Source: Eukaryota sp. TZLM1-RC (lineage: Eukaryota > Metamonada: BaSk clade). From it: DNA of 64,000 nt. The translations under genes and the position numbers were made by a program. The notes beneath the pieces are model-generated. The model was not told the origin of the DNA, ran no database searches, and worked only from the letters and a program-made list of their open reading frames with translations. Location: assembly GCA_040285825.1 (NCBI GenBank), contig JAUPSS010000002.1, forward strand, positions 1,426,001-1,490,000, written 5' to 3'. This document shows positions 40,701-49,738 of the stretch, in pieces (the stretch's first letter is position 1; each line of letters starts with the position of its first letter).

Positions 40701-41859
40701 ACCACAACAAACAGCATTGGAATCTGAAATTTCCAATTTGGAATTATTTGTTTTTAGTTTGCCCAGTGGAAATTTTTTAAAGGATTTAGTTAATTCAATT
40801 GATGTTTTCCTTTTATCATTTCCTGATGATTTAAATGATTTAATTTCCATTGGTCAAGAATTGGTTGATACATATTACTCTCCTCAGTTAACTGACTATT
40901 TTATTGGAAATCTCACTAGTGAAGCCTCAAAAATTAAAGAATTCTTTATGGATGTAAATTCTTTTTGGAAATCATTTAATAATGGTAATTACCAGCAATG
41001 GATTAACGTACTAGCTGCTCTTGACATGTTTAGAGTGTTGGTCTCTCTTGTTCCCTTTTTCATTGCTCTAATTCCTTTTGTAATTGGTTACCTGGCTATT
41101 TCAGTGTGTAAAACAAGAAGAATATTTAAAGCATTCAATTTCTTTTTAGTTTTTGTTTTAATTCTTGTTTCAATTGTTTATATTCCGTTTGCTTTTATTT
41201 CTATTGGCGCTGTTGATTTTTGTGAATCTTTTGATAATACTTCATTGGTAAAGGGTTTACCAGATCTCAGTGTTGCTTATCCAATCAATTTGGGTGATTT
41301 TAGTCATGAATTAAATGTCAATTCCACTGAATTTTTCAATCATTTTCTTTATTGTGAAAGTGATTCTGAATTAAATACTGGGTTTGAATCTTTCTCTGAT
41401 TCTATTTTAGATTTTTATATATTCAACTTTTTTAATTCATCCTTTTTAGGAAGTGAGCTTTCTTTTTATGAATCTTTAAGGCCCCTATCTCGTGTATATG
41501 CTGATAGTATTTCTCTGTGGACCTCCCAAGAAGTCAAAACTTTTCTTTTGGAAACCTATCAATCAGTTTCAAACTGTTCGATGTATTCCCCATTAGTCGA
41601 AACCATTTCATTTGATTTTTGCACTGGTTTTGTGAATGGAAGTTCCTTGTATGTGACTGCAGCTTTAATTGCATTAATTTCGGGATTGTTTTTATTAATC
41701 TATGGAACTCTGTTTGTTTCCCCTAAAAAATTGAAAGCTGGTACAAAAAACGAGCAAAAACTTGAAAATAATAGAGATGTTCCAGTGACTTATTCGGTTG
41801 AACAAAGAAAAATCCCTGTAAATCAAGTTGCTGAATATATTCCGGGCCAAGTTGTATAA
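37729..41859 (+). CDS. Prominin-like five-TM glycoprotein with a giant extracellular loop
   Basis: A 1,376-residue protein. A signal peptide (1-17, MQQLLFLLAFVCALVFA) precedes a short ectodomain. TM1 (about 105-135, PVVVLIAILLLLFTIIFIKA), a cytosolic linker and TM2 (about 160-180) follow. A very large extracellular region spans about 185-1095, rich in Asn, Ser, Asp and amphipathic helices with N-glycosylation sites. TM3 (about 1100-1125), TM4 (about 1138-1165), a second loop of about 150 residues and TM5 (about 1307-1330) precede a short polar tail. This N-out five-TM plan is that of prominin/CD133, which organises membrane protrusions and binds cholesterol. Animal prominins are about 850 residues, so the first loop is much enlarged here. 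The call rests on topology, not on a sequence signature. Confidence 0.65.
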   Translation: MQQLLFLLAFVCALVFADRFDDLLPAPSAELQSLSTRAINLPPLEISEKIGGFAIHTLRSQNRKLWLDPESTANGSLTLTLDGGHTDNSFTPFRDSSINYTYFIGLGSFVIPVVVLIAILLLLFTIIFIKALITLILSLFNKNKNPKYDEIPSLPKLLFKYTLFLFAFSILVAYSGALSSHRSFRNIIDIYPNLDPVVQTLINQGSKSYSLSQGFIEIVANFIDSLWTVLPDRFVISSNFTCASSLLTDFPNMDPLIDYIDYVDDHVVLDESALFSELTHIYGLNAENNNFSSTSGDLNQFISSLPSTFQNSLLSLGHHLSDIDSLMNPVVADSLTNSASVTSDLNFISSSALLTRLPTMNNQHESINLIDHSSHNTFTSLDSHVTSVDSYLSSSLINDVSTVYNRLNELGNVNTESFRSNLGNFDTANADSVENDLSFINNLSWPDLNNLESTINNLEAEMESAIDLTVIRDGIEKVINGLTVLDSAFLNNFETDFNDFLSRVNSLVNVLPTFITSLSDLDTNINQLPNQSIIKDLMDVVHSFQAAVTTFGSNFLDDLENDLIIVGDFLNNLPNVATDLSDNYSIESSKLSHLLQVFSINPQILNNVLNQLADLINGIDCLSSLQSFLELIDLEILILPELVMNVSDSFSNFTGVYSNFNIAEFESFVSYINGTDPYATGTLNQPEFINVLTLLYELPHNYNNLNNFGNFLSEFNSFVTEYYSIPNDFISEFTSFTEVVDSVRDLTHFGQQFQDFNTLLSNLPDLNPISTFISNIIGLTNSLSVSDLTNIRNVLDEIINNYHPFVSNPDINNEIGRVLALENNLVSQYSTCRDVLLECASNGNQCGSHSSCDLIASALDEVAVINPDYFPDLESSLILLESQYDSLNVELHSALITDYDSYISEFQNIQLYPGDINSVFDFVTSLSDYNDLNDYFVSFDAQLSNMFNFASFGSACMSMQDSLLNFPDLNIYASSIQKIGNLLDSFSWSDGPQQTALESEISNLELFVFSLPSGNFLKDLVNSIDVFLLSFPDDLNDLISIGQELVDTYYSPQLTDYFIGNLTSEASKIKEFFMDVNSFWKSFNNGNYQQWINVLAALDMFRVLVSLVPFFIALIPFVIGYLAISVCKTRRIFKAFNFFLVFVLILVSIVYIPFAFISIGAVDFCESFDNTSLVKGLPDLSVAYPINLGDFSHELNVNSTEFFNHFLYCESDSELNTGFESFSDSILDFYIFNFFNSSFLGSELSFYESLRPLSRVYADSISLWTSQEVKTFLLETYQSVSNCSMYSPLVETISFDFCTGFVNGSSLYVTAALIALISGLFLLIYGTLFVSPKKLKAGTKNEQKLENNRDVPVTYSVEQRKIPVNQVAEYIPGQVV

Positions 41860-41907
41860 ATGTTTTGAATTGTAAATAAATAATAATTTTTTTAATTTAA
41901 ATAAATA

Positions 41908-42876
41908 TCACCTCAAACTAGCAAGCTGTGTGATAATTGCAGCTGACGTCACTCCTATCGATAGGGCAACAGAGCTCCAGAATTTGACAGTATCTTTTTT
42001 GTTGAAATGTTTACGTGAATGACTCAAATCAGAGTTGTCTTCAAAATTGTAGGGAAAAGCGGTTAAACATCTAAACAAAGGTTCCGGTAAATCTGCCCTT
42101 GAAATAACTTTATCAATAAATACTTGATTATTTAAATAAACCCTTGATTTGTCCATTAATAAAGTCCACGGGGTACATGAATCAATGTTGGAAAAAATAG
42201 CGTGGCAGGTTGTGAAATCTGGATCACCAGAAAGTAAAACAGACTTATTGTGCAAGATGACCAAAGCTGAAAGAACTGCGGGGGCAAGAGGTGATGATGT
42301 GATGAAGAAGTCAGTCAAACGGGTTCTGATTGTGATTGCATCAACAACGTGATTAAACCAGGTCAATACCCATGAAACTGCAAAAAGTGGTGGTGCTTGC
42401 ATTGAATCTTGCAGAAATTTAGCAACATTTGGGTCAATTTCTTCAAGAATGACATTCACTAATGACAAATAGGCAGTAGTGCAGGTAAAGTCAGGCAAAA
42501 GAAAGTGTCTGAGATGGAACTGGGCTAAACGGGTTAGTATTCGAGTGGTAACTTGGAGATCCTTGGTTGTGCGTAATACTGTTTCACCAATTTCATGGAA
42601 GCCTTGGTAGTAGTGCAGACCTTCCATGGATGACAGAGAGGAAAGAACAGCAGCAGAGAGGTCAGTTCTGAGTTGCTTTAGTTCAGAATCTCTCTTTTGC
42701 ACATTGGGATTGGATTTGTAAATGTCCCACATAGAGCGGTTCACATCACATTCTACTTGACGCTTAAAGCGGTCAGAGCAGCACTGACCAATGAATGTGG
42801 AGCGTGTATTATCATGGTGATTAAGGCAAAGAGCAGATAGCCATTTTTTGCTGAAATGTGACTTAATGTTGGCCAT
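41908..42876 (-). CDS. TBC1D20: TBC-domain RabGAP, TBC1D20/Gyp8-like
   Basis: A 322-residue protein. The TBC domain covers about 25-260. CDVNRSMWDIY holds the arginine-finger region (IxxDxxR motif), and LHYYQGFHEI is the YxQG glutamine finger. LRHFLLPDF and PPLFAVSWVLTWFNHVV, then RLTDFFITSSPLAPAVL, are particularly like TBC1D20/Gyp8. The C-terminal hydrophobic segment (about 302-320) fits the tail anchor of these ER proteins, which stimulate GTP hydrolysis by Rab1/Ypt1. Length is shorter than human TBC1D20 (about 400). It converges with the prominin-like gene (about 50 bp between stops), and an RLE-B retroelement ends about 90 bp upstream of its start. Confidence 0.9.
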   Translation of the reverse strand: MANIKSHFSKKWLSALCLNHHDNTRSTFIGQCCSDRFKRQVECDVNRSMWDIYKSNPNVQKRDSELKQLRTDLSAAVLSSLSSMEGLHYYQGFHEIGETVLRTTKDLQVTTRILTRLAQFHLRHFLLPDFTCTTAYLSLVNVILEEIDPNVAKFLQDSMQAPPLFAVSWVLTWFNHVVDAITIRTRLTDFFITSSPLAPAVLSALVILHNKSVLLSGDPDFTTCHAIFSNIDSCTPWTLLMDKSRVYLNNQVFIDKVISRADLPEPLFRCLTAFPYNFEDNSDLSHSRKHFNKKDTVKFWSSVALSIGVTSAAIITQLASLR

Positions 42877-42964
42877 GATAGGCCCAATAGATCAAAAAAG
42901 AAAGAAATGGTGTTGGAGAAAACACAACATTAATAATATTAATTAATTCAATAATTTTGTTTAT

Positions 42965-43840
42965 TGACTAATATTTATTGAGCTAAAAAAAATCTATCTA
43001 GAATTCAATATCCTCCAAACAAGCGTCACTATTACTAAACCTACTCACAGCATTACGTTCATATTCTACACCAATAGCTAAAAGTGCCTTTGAAATCATT
43101 GTAGGAATAGACTTGAAAATGCAAAAAACAATTCTATTTAACCAGAAAGTGGAATTCATTGTTTTACCAGACCTATTCAGTAACACTTTATTGAAATTTT
43201 CCAAAAAGTGCAACCCTGAAGGTCCAATATTGCCAAAAAGAGAAATTGCAAACGGCACAAACTGATATTTCACATGTTCCACTCTACCTAACTGTGCAAA
43301 AGGTTCTTCATATTTTTTTATCTTCTTTTTTTCGGCGTTAGATAACGGCGAATCAGCGGAATACACTAAAGGAGCAGCAGAATTTTTGCAAACATCAACT
43401 GAGACAACATCTACAACATTGAGAACACCATCGATCCTTGGAGCTACTAAGACTGCCCTTCTTTTACCAAAGGAATCATCAGTTTGATCTGGAGATAGCT
43501 TACGTACTAATGGCTCAATAAATGCCTCTATATTGAAACTTTTGCACATGGCATATAATTGATCACGAACTGAGTCATGAACAATTGAGCGATAAGTTAT
43601 AAAATACTTACAGTTTAAAATATGGGAAAGCGTAACAACACTCTTGCAGCGGCAAATTAAATCATTTGGTAAAGAACAAGGCCATAGAAAACATCTCATT
43701 CTCATTGCAGTGGTTCATTGGTGATCATTAAGTAGAAGGCCATAAATGTTGGGAATTTGGGAGATTCAATAATCAGCAATGAAAAATTGGAATCCTGTTT
43801 TAAATCATAGATAGCCCAATTTCTCACCCGATCTGAATAA
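42965..43840 (-). mobile_element. Family-B endonuclease retroelement, most complete copy
   Basis: The 235-codon frame 42998-43705 reads MRCFLWPCSLPNDLICRC, zinc-knuckle His/Cys (LSHILNCKYF), RSIVHDSVRDQLYAM and an acidic DVVDVVSVDV strand. It continues with an AEKKKIKKYEE helix, QFVPFAISLFGNIGPSG and the terminal CLEDIEF. Upstream, after a frame break, SNFSLLIIESPKFPTF extends it to about 43840. The 3' end carries CAATAAATATT without poly(A). This copy is the reference for the fragments at 1, 310, 15001 and 51830. No RT is present. Confidence 0.75.
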
Positions 43841-44193
43841 ATATTCCATTTAAAAAAAAGATCTGATGGAGTATAATCTAATGCATGTCAATACGTTGAA
43901 AGTAGTCTCACTAAAGTTCAAAAACAAACTTGATCACGGTTTTAGTTTTCCTGGCGTTAAGAGTAATGTTTTTTAAAATATGTTCAACGGAACTCTTGAA
44001 AAATATGCAGATATTATAAAATATATTGGTTAAACTGTCAAAAGATTAATATATTTATGGATTTGAATTATGCCATTCGAGTTTAAAATAAAGTAAACCA
44101 AAATATATATATTTACAAATATTTTACACCTCACTACAATCAGGCAACAACTGCAGGAAAGAATCAATTTCATGATGATAACTGACTAAATTT
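43841..44193. other. Intergenic, no supported gene
   Basis: About 350 bp of very AT-rich sequence between the retroelement and the 3' end of the RasGEF gene. Nothing recognisable. Confidence 0.45.
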
Positions 44194-45801
44194 CTAAAAA
44201 GAATTAAAACTATTAAACAGAATTTCAAAATTATTAACTATTGAATATATTTTGGAAAACTTACTGAAATTGATGACTTCAGACGACACAATAGCATCTT
44301 GTGAAAGCAAAATAAAAACAACATCATTGACAAAAAGTCCAAACCAAGGAACGCAATAAGAATTTGCTTTTGATTTTGATAAATCAGAAAAAACTTGTCG
44401 AAGATTACAAAAATTATTTCTAACATCAAATATATCAAAAAGATTCGTTAATTTTGAGCGTTGCTTACGTGATAAAGACGACCATAAATGATTTTGTTTC
44501 TGAATTGCGGTGCTTTTTAAACCAGTAACAATTGCTAATAAAGAATTGTAATTGTTTAATTTGACTAATTCAAAAACAATTTCAATGATAAATTTGAATA
44601 ACTTTATCTGGTCGCTTTTATTAGAATTAAAAGTCTGAATTAAATGGACAGGCCAAGATACAAAACTTTCAAATCTTGTAACCAATAATTTATAAGAAGA
44701 ATTGTTTGAAATAGGGCGATTTAACGCTTTTTGTTGGGAAATTAACAATAGCAGTTTTGGCGGAAGTTTTTCAATCAAATCAATGTCGATGCGGGTCAAA
44801 AACCCTGCTACATGATGTGATATTTGATTGATTGCACGCTCTTTTAAAATAATATTGGCTAATTTCTGGAAATAAAGCTCTTTTTCAGCAATTGTTGGAA
44901 TAAATATATAATCTTCAAAAGGAAATTCACTAATGTTAAATTTCACAAATCTGTTGATAATTAATGTAAATTCATTGGAAATAGACTGTAATTTGAGAAA
45001 ATCAGCGACTGATTTGAAATCAGCAAGAAAATTCAAAAGAGAACGATCAAAATCAATCAAAGAAGGTTCAAAATGATCACGTAACCATGTCAAAATCAGA
45101 TTGAAACACCTTAGAACAACAGCCTTTGATTGAACATCAACTGTTTCTATTTTTGGAAACTGGCCTTCCTCCAAAACGCCCAGGGTACACTTAATTCTAA
45201 AAGACAATAGTTCAAAAAAATCAAATACCGATATAATTACTGGAATAGAATACAAGAAAACCTTTAAATCAAAAGAATCTGGTGGACTGGGCCCCGTTAA
45301 ATACTCAATCAACAAGTCTTCTGTGACCAAAAAGAAAGAACATCCAGTGCGAGAGCTGGTAGAGAAGGAACGTCTGGAGGTAGCAAACTGCCTGCTAGAG
45401 GACAGTCGATGGAGAGGTGCAGTGGGTGGAGAGATGGGGGCGGAAGAAGAGCGGTAAGAAGGCTCAGGGAGTGAATTATGGAGCAAATCATCTATATGTA
45501 CATCAGACTCGGTGGAGGGGGAATTACAAGGAGAAGGTAGGACTGGAAGAGAAGGAGAACTGGAAGAACTTGAAACAAAATTCGGGATGGTTGGTGGAGA
45601 AGGCGGTGTAAGCTCAGGGGAAGGAAGGTTAAAGAGACCACCATTTCCAGAGATTGTGGAAGATGATTGAAATGACTGGACGGTAGGGTTGGTTGTGGAA
45701 GAAGAATCACTATCACTGGGGGGATAGTCAAAGGTAAAGGAACACAGCTCAGTAATGGCTGACAGAGCTTCGTCAATAGCATGATCAGCTGTATTGTCCA
45801 T
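44194..45801 (-). CDS. Ras guanine-nucleotide exchange factor
   Basis: A 535-residue protein. The N-terminal 150 residues are Ser/Pro-rich and probably disordered. A RasGEF-N (REM) module follows (about 160-275, VTEDLLIEYLTG start, FEPSLIDFDRSLLNFL). The CDC25-homology catalytic domain lies at about 315-530, with LLLLISQQKALNRPIS, FESFVSWPVHLIQTFN, KLFKFIIEIVFELVKLNNYNSL and SYCVPWFGLFVNDVVFI. The last is the P-x-x-G-x-x-x-x-D block before the helical hairpin. Such proteins load Ras-type GTPases with GTP in signalling. It has no other recognised domain. RLE-type retroelement sequence ends about 280 bp upstream on the same strand. Confidence 0.92.
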   Translation of the reverse strand: MDNTADHAIDEALSAITELCSFTFDYPPSDSDSSSTTNPTVQSFQSSSTISGNGGLFNLPSPELTPPSPPTIPNFVSSSSSSPSLPVLPSPCNSPSTESDVHIDDLLHNSLPEPSYRSSSAPISPPTAPLHRLSSSRQFATSRRSFSTSSRTGCSFFLVTEDLLIEYLTGPSPPDSFDLKVFLYSIPVIISVFDFFELLSFRIKCTLGVLEEGQFPKIETVDVQSKAVVLRCFNLILTWLRDHFEPSLIDFDRSLLNFLADFKSVADFLKLQSISNEFTLIINRFVKFNISEFPFEDYIFIPTIAEKELYFQKLANIILKERAINQISHHVAGFLTRIDIDLIEKLPPKLLLLISQQKALNRPISNNSSYKLLVTRFESFVSWPVHLIQTFNSNKSDQIKLFKFIIEIVFELVKLNNYNSLLAIVTGLKSTAIQKQNHLWSSLSRKQRSKLTNLFDIFDVRNNFCNLRQVFSDLSKSKANSYCVPWFGLFVNDVVFILLSQDAIVSSEVINFSKFSKIYSIVNNFEILFNSFNSF

Positions 45802-46100
45802 TGAATAGCATGGCGTATGCCAACTTTAAGGCGTGAAAAAGAAGGAAAAATTTGTTTGTTTTACTGAATCAAATGACTAACTGAAAATGCTAAAGGTTCA
45901 GAGCGTATATGAAAATAGACTGTCAATGTGTGATTTCTCATCAAGTTTACAACAACTGAGGAGGTATACATGATCTCACAAGGAAGAAACAAGTTTTTCT
46001 ATTTTAAGATAAACGGTTCAAGTTTTTCTGACAAACATTCAAATTGGTTTTTTAAATCAAAATAATAACATTAATAATATTTAATTTTATTTTATTATTA
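45802..46100. promoter_or_regulatory. RasGEF upstream region
   Basis: About 300 bp between the RasGEF start and the 3' end of a co-oriented retroelement; presumably holds the promoter. No distinctive motif is visible. Confidence 0.35.
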
Positions 46101-46128
46101 TTATAGAGTGACAACATACAGCTAAGAG

Positions 46129-47046
46129 CTAGAACTTATAAGAAGAAAAATTCTCCACATCTACCCTTACACTTCTATATATCTTTTTGAATATCTGAGA
46201 CAAGTATTTGGGAAAGCTTCGAAATAAAGCAAAGATGATTCTATTACGCCAAATGGAGATGTTAAATAATCTGTTACGTTCAAGACATAACTTGGCAAAA
46301 GAATCAAGAAACTTTTGACCTATCTTACCAATACTTCCAAAAATCGAAATTGCAAAAGGAATGAAGACAAAAGAAGAGTATAAATTTTGATTAAGATTCC
46401 TCATTACTTCATCATACAACTGATTTTTACGTGCCTCCGCCTGACACAGATGCGAATTTTCATCATTAAAAACTGAAGACAAGTACACTTTTGCACAAGG
46501 GTCAACAATAGTAAAATCAACAACCGCCTGAGATGAGTTAGTAAAGGGTACAATCAAATCTCCACGACGACAATTGAAAATATCGTTATCACTGTAGTGT
46601 TTCAGTAGAGGTTCTATTTTCCCATTAAAACCATGACACCTAAACATCTCATATGTCACATCACGAACTGAATTGTGTAAGATTGACCTGAACTGAAGGA
46701 ACTTTTTACAACTGACAATATGTTTGAAATCAGCTTTAGGTCTTTTAACACAGCAACAAACACTATTATCCAATAGTTCTGAGGGAAATAATCCAAGGCG
46801 AAGTCGCATATTCACTTTCCACGCATCATTGTCGAGATGAAGACCAAATGGTCTAGGCTGTTGTGTGATAAGAGCACTACTTTGTTGTAAATCAATCAAA
46901 AAGGCTGCAAAAACGGGATTCTCTGACTTTGTCACACTAAGACGTTTAGCAAAATCCAAGTCCTCGAGACTATGTAAGATAGAATTTTGTAATTTAACAA
47001 CATAAAATCGTAAAGAATCAACAGATTCTCTCAGGAATATCATCAA
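46129..47046 (-). CDS. Endonuclease-type retroelement protein C-terminus, family E
   Basis: An uninterrupted 305-codon frame with the same plan as RLE-A and RLE-B but well diverged. It reads PFGLHLDNDAWKVNMRLRLG, zinc knuckle CCCVKRPKADFKHIVSC and RSILHNSVRDVTYEMF. The nuclease motif is RRGDLIVPF followed by VVDFTIVDP and an EARKNQLYDEV helix, then FIPFAISIFGSIGKIG. RT is absent. It is either a 5'-truncated element with a still-open frame or a captured stand-alone nuclease; truncation is simpler. It is divergent from the LMBR1 gene, about 150 bp away. Confidence 0.65.
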   Translation of the reverse strand: MMIFLRESVDSLRFYVVKLQNSILHSLEDLDFAKRLSVTKSENPVFAAFLIDLQQSSALITQQPRPFGLHLDNDAWKVNMRLRLGLFPSELLDNSVCCCVKRPKADFKHIVSCKKFLQFRSILHNSVRDVTYEMFRCHGFNGKIEPLLKHYSDNDIFNCRRGDLIVPFTNSSQAVVDFTIVDPCAKVYLSSVFNDENSHLCQAEARKNQLYDEVMRNLNQNLYSSFVFIPFAISIFGSIGKIGQKFLDSFAKLCLERNRLFNISIWRNRIIFALFRSFPKYLSQIFKKIYRSVRVDVENFSSYKF

Positions 47047-47196
47047 CCTTAGATGGAAAGCACTTATATTTAATTTTCATTAATATAAATTTATATTAAT
47101 ATAAAAGTCTATGGTAATTTGTCTCTATCAATATTCTTGAGCTGAGGTAAGCATGTGAGGCCATATAGTAATTGTAATTAATTGACCCCAGAATTG

Positions 47197-48666
47197 ATGA
47201 TACAATTATTTGGCAATTCGATTCTTTCAATGAACATCTTACTTGTCATAGGAACATTAGTTGTCTTTGTGTTGTTACTAATTATCAACAGCTCTCTTAT
47301 TCAGTACTTCCAACACTCAGATGACAAGGGTCAATCATACCTTACAAAGTTCCTTATACACCTGTCGTTTCTTCTGGCCGAGGGCGCAATTTTATTACTT
47401 CCAGTGGATATTATCAATGCAAGAGATCCTACCTTTCCCATGGACCTCATCTGGCAGGTTGTCTTTGTCTCAATGCTTGTACTTACCTCCTTCATCCTTC
47501 CATTCACCTTGTTTTGGTATGAATCCCTGGATGAACACGGTAAGACTCATGCTTTTAAAGCATTTTGCTTTGTTCTTACCACATTTTTCTTTCTTGCTCT
47601 TGGGATCTTTCTGCTATTCTCGTTCTTTGGTCGTGCATCAATTCCCATCAGCGTACTCACTTCATCCATGACCACTTCGCCTCCCTCTTCTTGTGAATGC
47701 ATCAACTGTGTCAGTGAGAACCTGAACATTGATTTTTACGTCACCTTCCCCCTTTACATTATTGCATGCTTCACTCTCCTTGGTTGGTTCTTGTTTGTTC
47801 TTTTCGGATCCATTGGAATCGCATCCCTACCAATGGACTTGCTCAATGCGTACAGAACACGACCAAGAAAGATTCTAACTAGACAATATGCAGAACTGAA
47901 GTCCCAGATAGCGGATAGGGCATCAAAGCTATTAATTATAGCCAATGCCATGAGTCAGGACGTTGATACTTCTACTGAGTCAAGAATGGGAAAGAAGGAA
48001 CTGAAATTGATTACAAAATTCAAACAGCAAGTTTTATTACTAGAGGAGGAGCACAAACACCTGCAGATTGCTGGTAATAAGCTCCAGTACCAACCTTTTA
48101 AATACTTTGGATACTTGGTCTTGGCCTTGCTAGGTCTGATTGTCTCTTTGGGTTGGGCAATCCACATTTTTGTATACGTTATGCCAAGTAAAGTTCTTCA
48201 CCCTTTTTTAAACACCATCTTGTTGAAATTAGATTCTAGTTTTCCTTTATTTGGCATCATTTTATATGGATTTTTTGCTTTTTATTTGCTATTGTGTGTC
48301 TATAAGGGAACTTTTAAATTTGGGTTTAGGTTCTTTTTTATCCCAATTCACCCAATGGAAAAAGGCAATACGTTACTTAATTCCTTTTTATTTAATTTGA
48401 TTTTAATTTTATTGACCATTTTCCCTGTCATTCAATTCTGCATTCTTTCATTTAGAGAATACGCGAGATTGACTTCTGTTTCTTCTTTATTTGGTGTCAC
48501 TTTTAACCATTTGATGGGATTTAGTTACTTTTGGGATTTCTATATATATGGACTAGTTGGTCTCTCTATCATTTCGTTTTTGTTTTTATTCTTTTTCCCA
48601 GGCCGCAAAAGTACAGATTTGATGAAGGAATTAGAAGATTCTTTCCGGACTAACCCTGATTTGTAG
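47197..48666 (+). CDS. LMBR1-domain multi-pass membrane protein (LMBD1-like)
   Basis: A 489-residue protein from the first in-frame ATG (the frame opens 15 bp earlier with TTG). About nine hydrophobic segments are visible. The LMBR1 signature lies in the N-terminal third: LLPVDIINARDPTFPMDLIWQVVF, then FILPFTLFWYES. A cytosolic coiled-coil stretch (about 225-295, KSQIADRASKLLI to EEEHKHLQ) separates the two membrane halves, as in LMBD1. Human LMBD1 is a lysosomal protein needed for cobalamin export; other family members act as lipocalin receptors. Function here is inferred. Its stop lies only 14 bp from that of the next, convergent gene. Confidence 0.85.
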   Translation: MIQLFGNSILSMNILLVIGTLVVFVLLLIINSSLIQYFQHSDDKGQSYLTKFLIHLSFLLAEGAILLLPVDIINARDPTFPMDLIWQVVFVSMLVLTSFILPFTLFWYESLDEHGKTHAFKAFCFVLTTFFFLALGIFLLFSFFGRASIPISVLTSSMTTSPPSSCECINCVSENLNIDFYVTFPLYIIACFTLLGWFLFVLFGSIGIASLPMDLLNAYRTRPRKILTRQYAELKSQIADRASKLLIIANAMSQDVDTSTESRMGKKELKLITKFKQQVLLLEEEHKHLQIAGNKLQYQPFKYFGYLVLALLGLIVSLGWAIHIFVYVMPSKVLHPFLNTILLKLDSSFPLFGIILYGFFAFYLLLCVYKGTFKFGFRFFFIPIHPMEKGNTLLNSFLFNLILILLTIFPVIQFCILSFREYARLTSVSSLFGVTFNHLMGFSYFWDFYIYGLVGLSIISFLFLFFFPGRKSTDLMKELEDSFRTNPDL

Positions 48667-48680
48667 AATAAATAAAGTTT

Positions 48681-49634
48681 TTATGAGCTTTTATGCACAA
48701 ACTCTATGGAATAAGCATTGACATCAATCTCATATGGAAAATACTCCTCTATCCATCCCTTGTACTCTGTATCTATAGTTTTCGTCCATGATACACCTTC
48801 TGTGTTGCTTACGATCGGTGTAACTGAACTTAATGATACCAATCCTGTCCAGGCTGTTGTTACATTTATGAATGAATGGTCAACGTCTTGTTTCAGAACA
48901 GATCCTTTAATCAGATTATTTATGCTGACATCTCCTCTTTCAACGGACAGCTGTTTACTAGCTCCTGGGAACAGATGATCACATTGCTGATAATGAACCA
49001 CTGTGTCTACTAAAGTAGTGATATCAGCATTAATGTGTGCTTCATTGCTTCTCAACTTCTTAATGTCAAGCCTTGACCCATGGAATTCAAAGTAACATGT
49101 ATTGATGGTCTCAATGTGTGCATCTTTGGCCTCAATGTAGGTATTGAGGAACATGAGAGCCGTCTTTGGAATAAGAACAGTTAGTTGAGATTCGGTACAT
49201 GAAGGTAATATGAGGCCCCTTCTCCTGTGTTTTAGATCAAGGGTTAGACGTTGACCTGAAACATCAGGTAATACATGTGTGTTTTGTGTACTGGTTGTTG
49301 TTGTCTGCAATTTACCAAAGTAGGTTATTGTTTCCTGTACATTAAGGTTGTATTCTGGGTCATCCATAGCCATTATATACAGATCACCATCGGTCAGTAT
49401 TGTCATTGCAACAATGTCTGTCAAAGGAATAGTGTAGTTTTGCATGTGAACCTTCCATGTTTCATTCCCTGGACATTGATAGAACAGTATTAGTGCTGAT
49501 ATAAGTAGCAGGGAAGTAGGAAGTAGGACTGCCAAAATGGATGTAGTTGGACATCGTGTTCTTGCTTTAGCTGAAGCAAACTCTCTCTCTAACTGATATA
49601 CTGATGGTCTATCGGGCACAAATCTAACCATCAT
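48681..49634 (-). CDS. Type II single-pass membrane protein, unknown family
   Basis: A 317-residue protein. A short basic cytosolic N-terminus is followed by one TM (about 33-53, SILAVLLPTSLLLISALILFY). The ectodomain of about 260 residues is rich in strands and N-glycosylation sites, with several Cys. Its middle-to-end region (ADITTLVDTVV, then GDVSINNLIKGSVLKQDVDHS) resembles the repeated strand pattern of DUF4097-type adhesin folds, but only weakly. No enzyme motif. The 3' end is almost back-to-back with the LMBR1 gene, and the 5' end faces the F-box/LRR-like gene about 100 bp away. Confidence 0.65.
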   Translation of the reverse strand: MMVRFVPDRPSVYQLEREFASAKARTRCPTTSILAVLLPTSLLLISALILFYQCPGNETWKVHMQNYTIPLTDIVAMTILTDGDLYIMAMDDPEYNLNVQETITYFGKLQTTTTSTQNTHVLPDVSGQRLTLDLKHRRRGLILPSCTESQLTVLIPKTALMFLNTYIEAKDAHIETINTCYFEFHGSRLDIKKLRSNEAHINADITTLVDTVVHYQQCDHLFPGASKQLSVERGDVSINNLIKGSVLKQDVDHSFINVTTAWTGLVSLSSVTPIVSNTEGVSWTKTIDTEYKGWIEEYFPYEIDVNAYSIEFVHKSS

Positions 49635-49738
49635 TAATTATCTGATTCAGCCAAAAAGGCTAAAAAGCTGGGCAACTGTAGATCCAGATATCCTATGTTG
49701 AAAAAGCCTACTCCACCATACTGACACTACCTATTGAA

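Noticed and set aside
45492-45782. Second minus-strand frame in the RasGEF N-terminus
   Set aside because: Ser/Pro-rich low-complexity sequence leaves other frames open; the RasGEF frame is the supported one.
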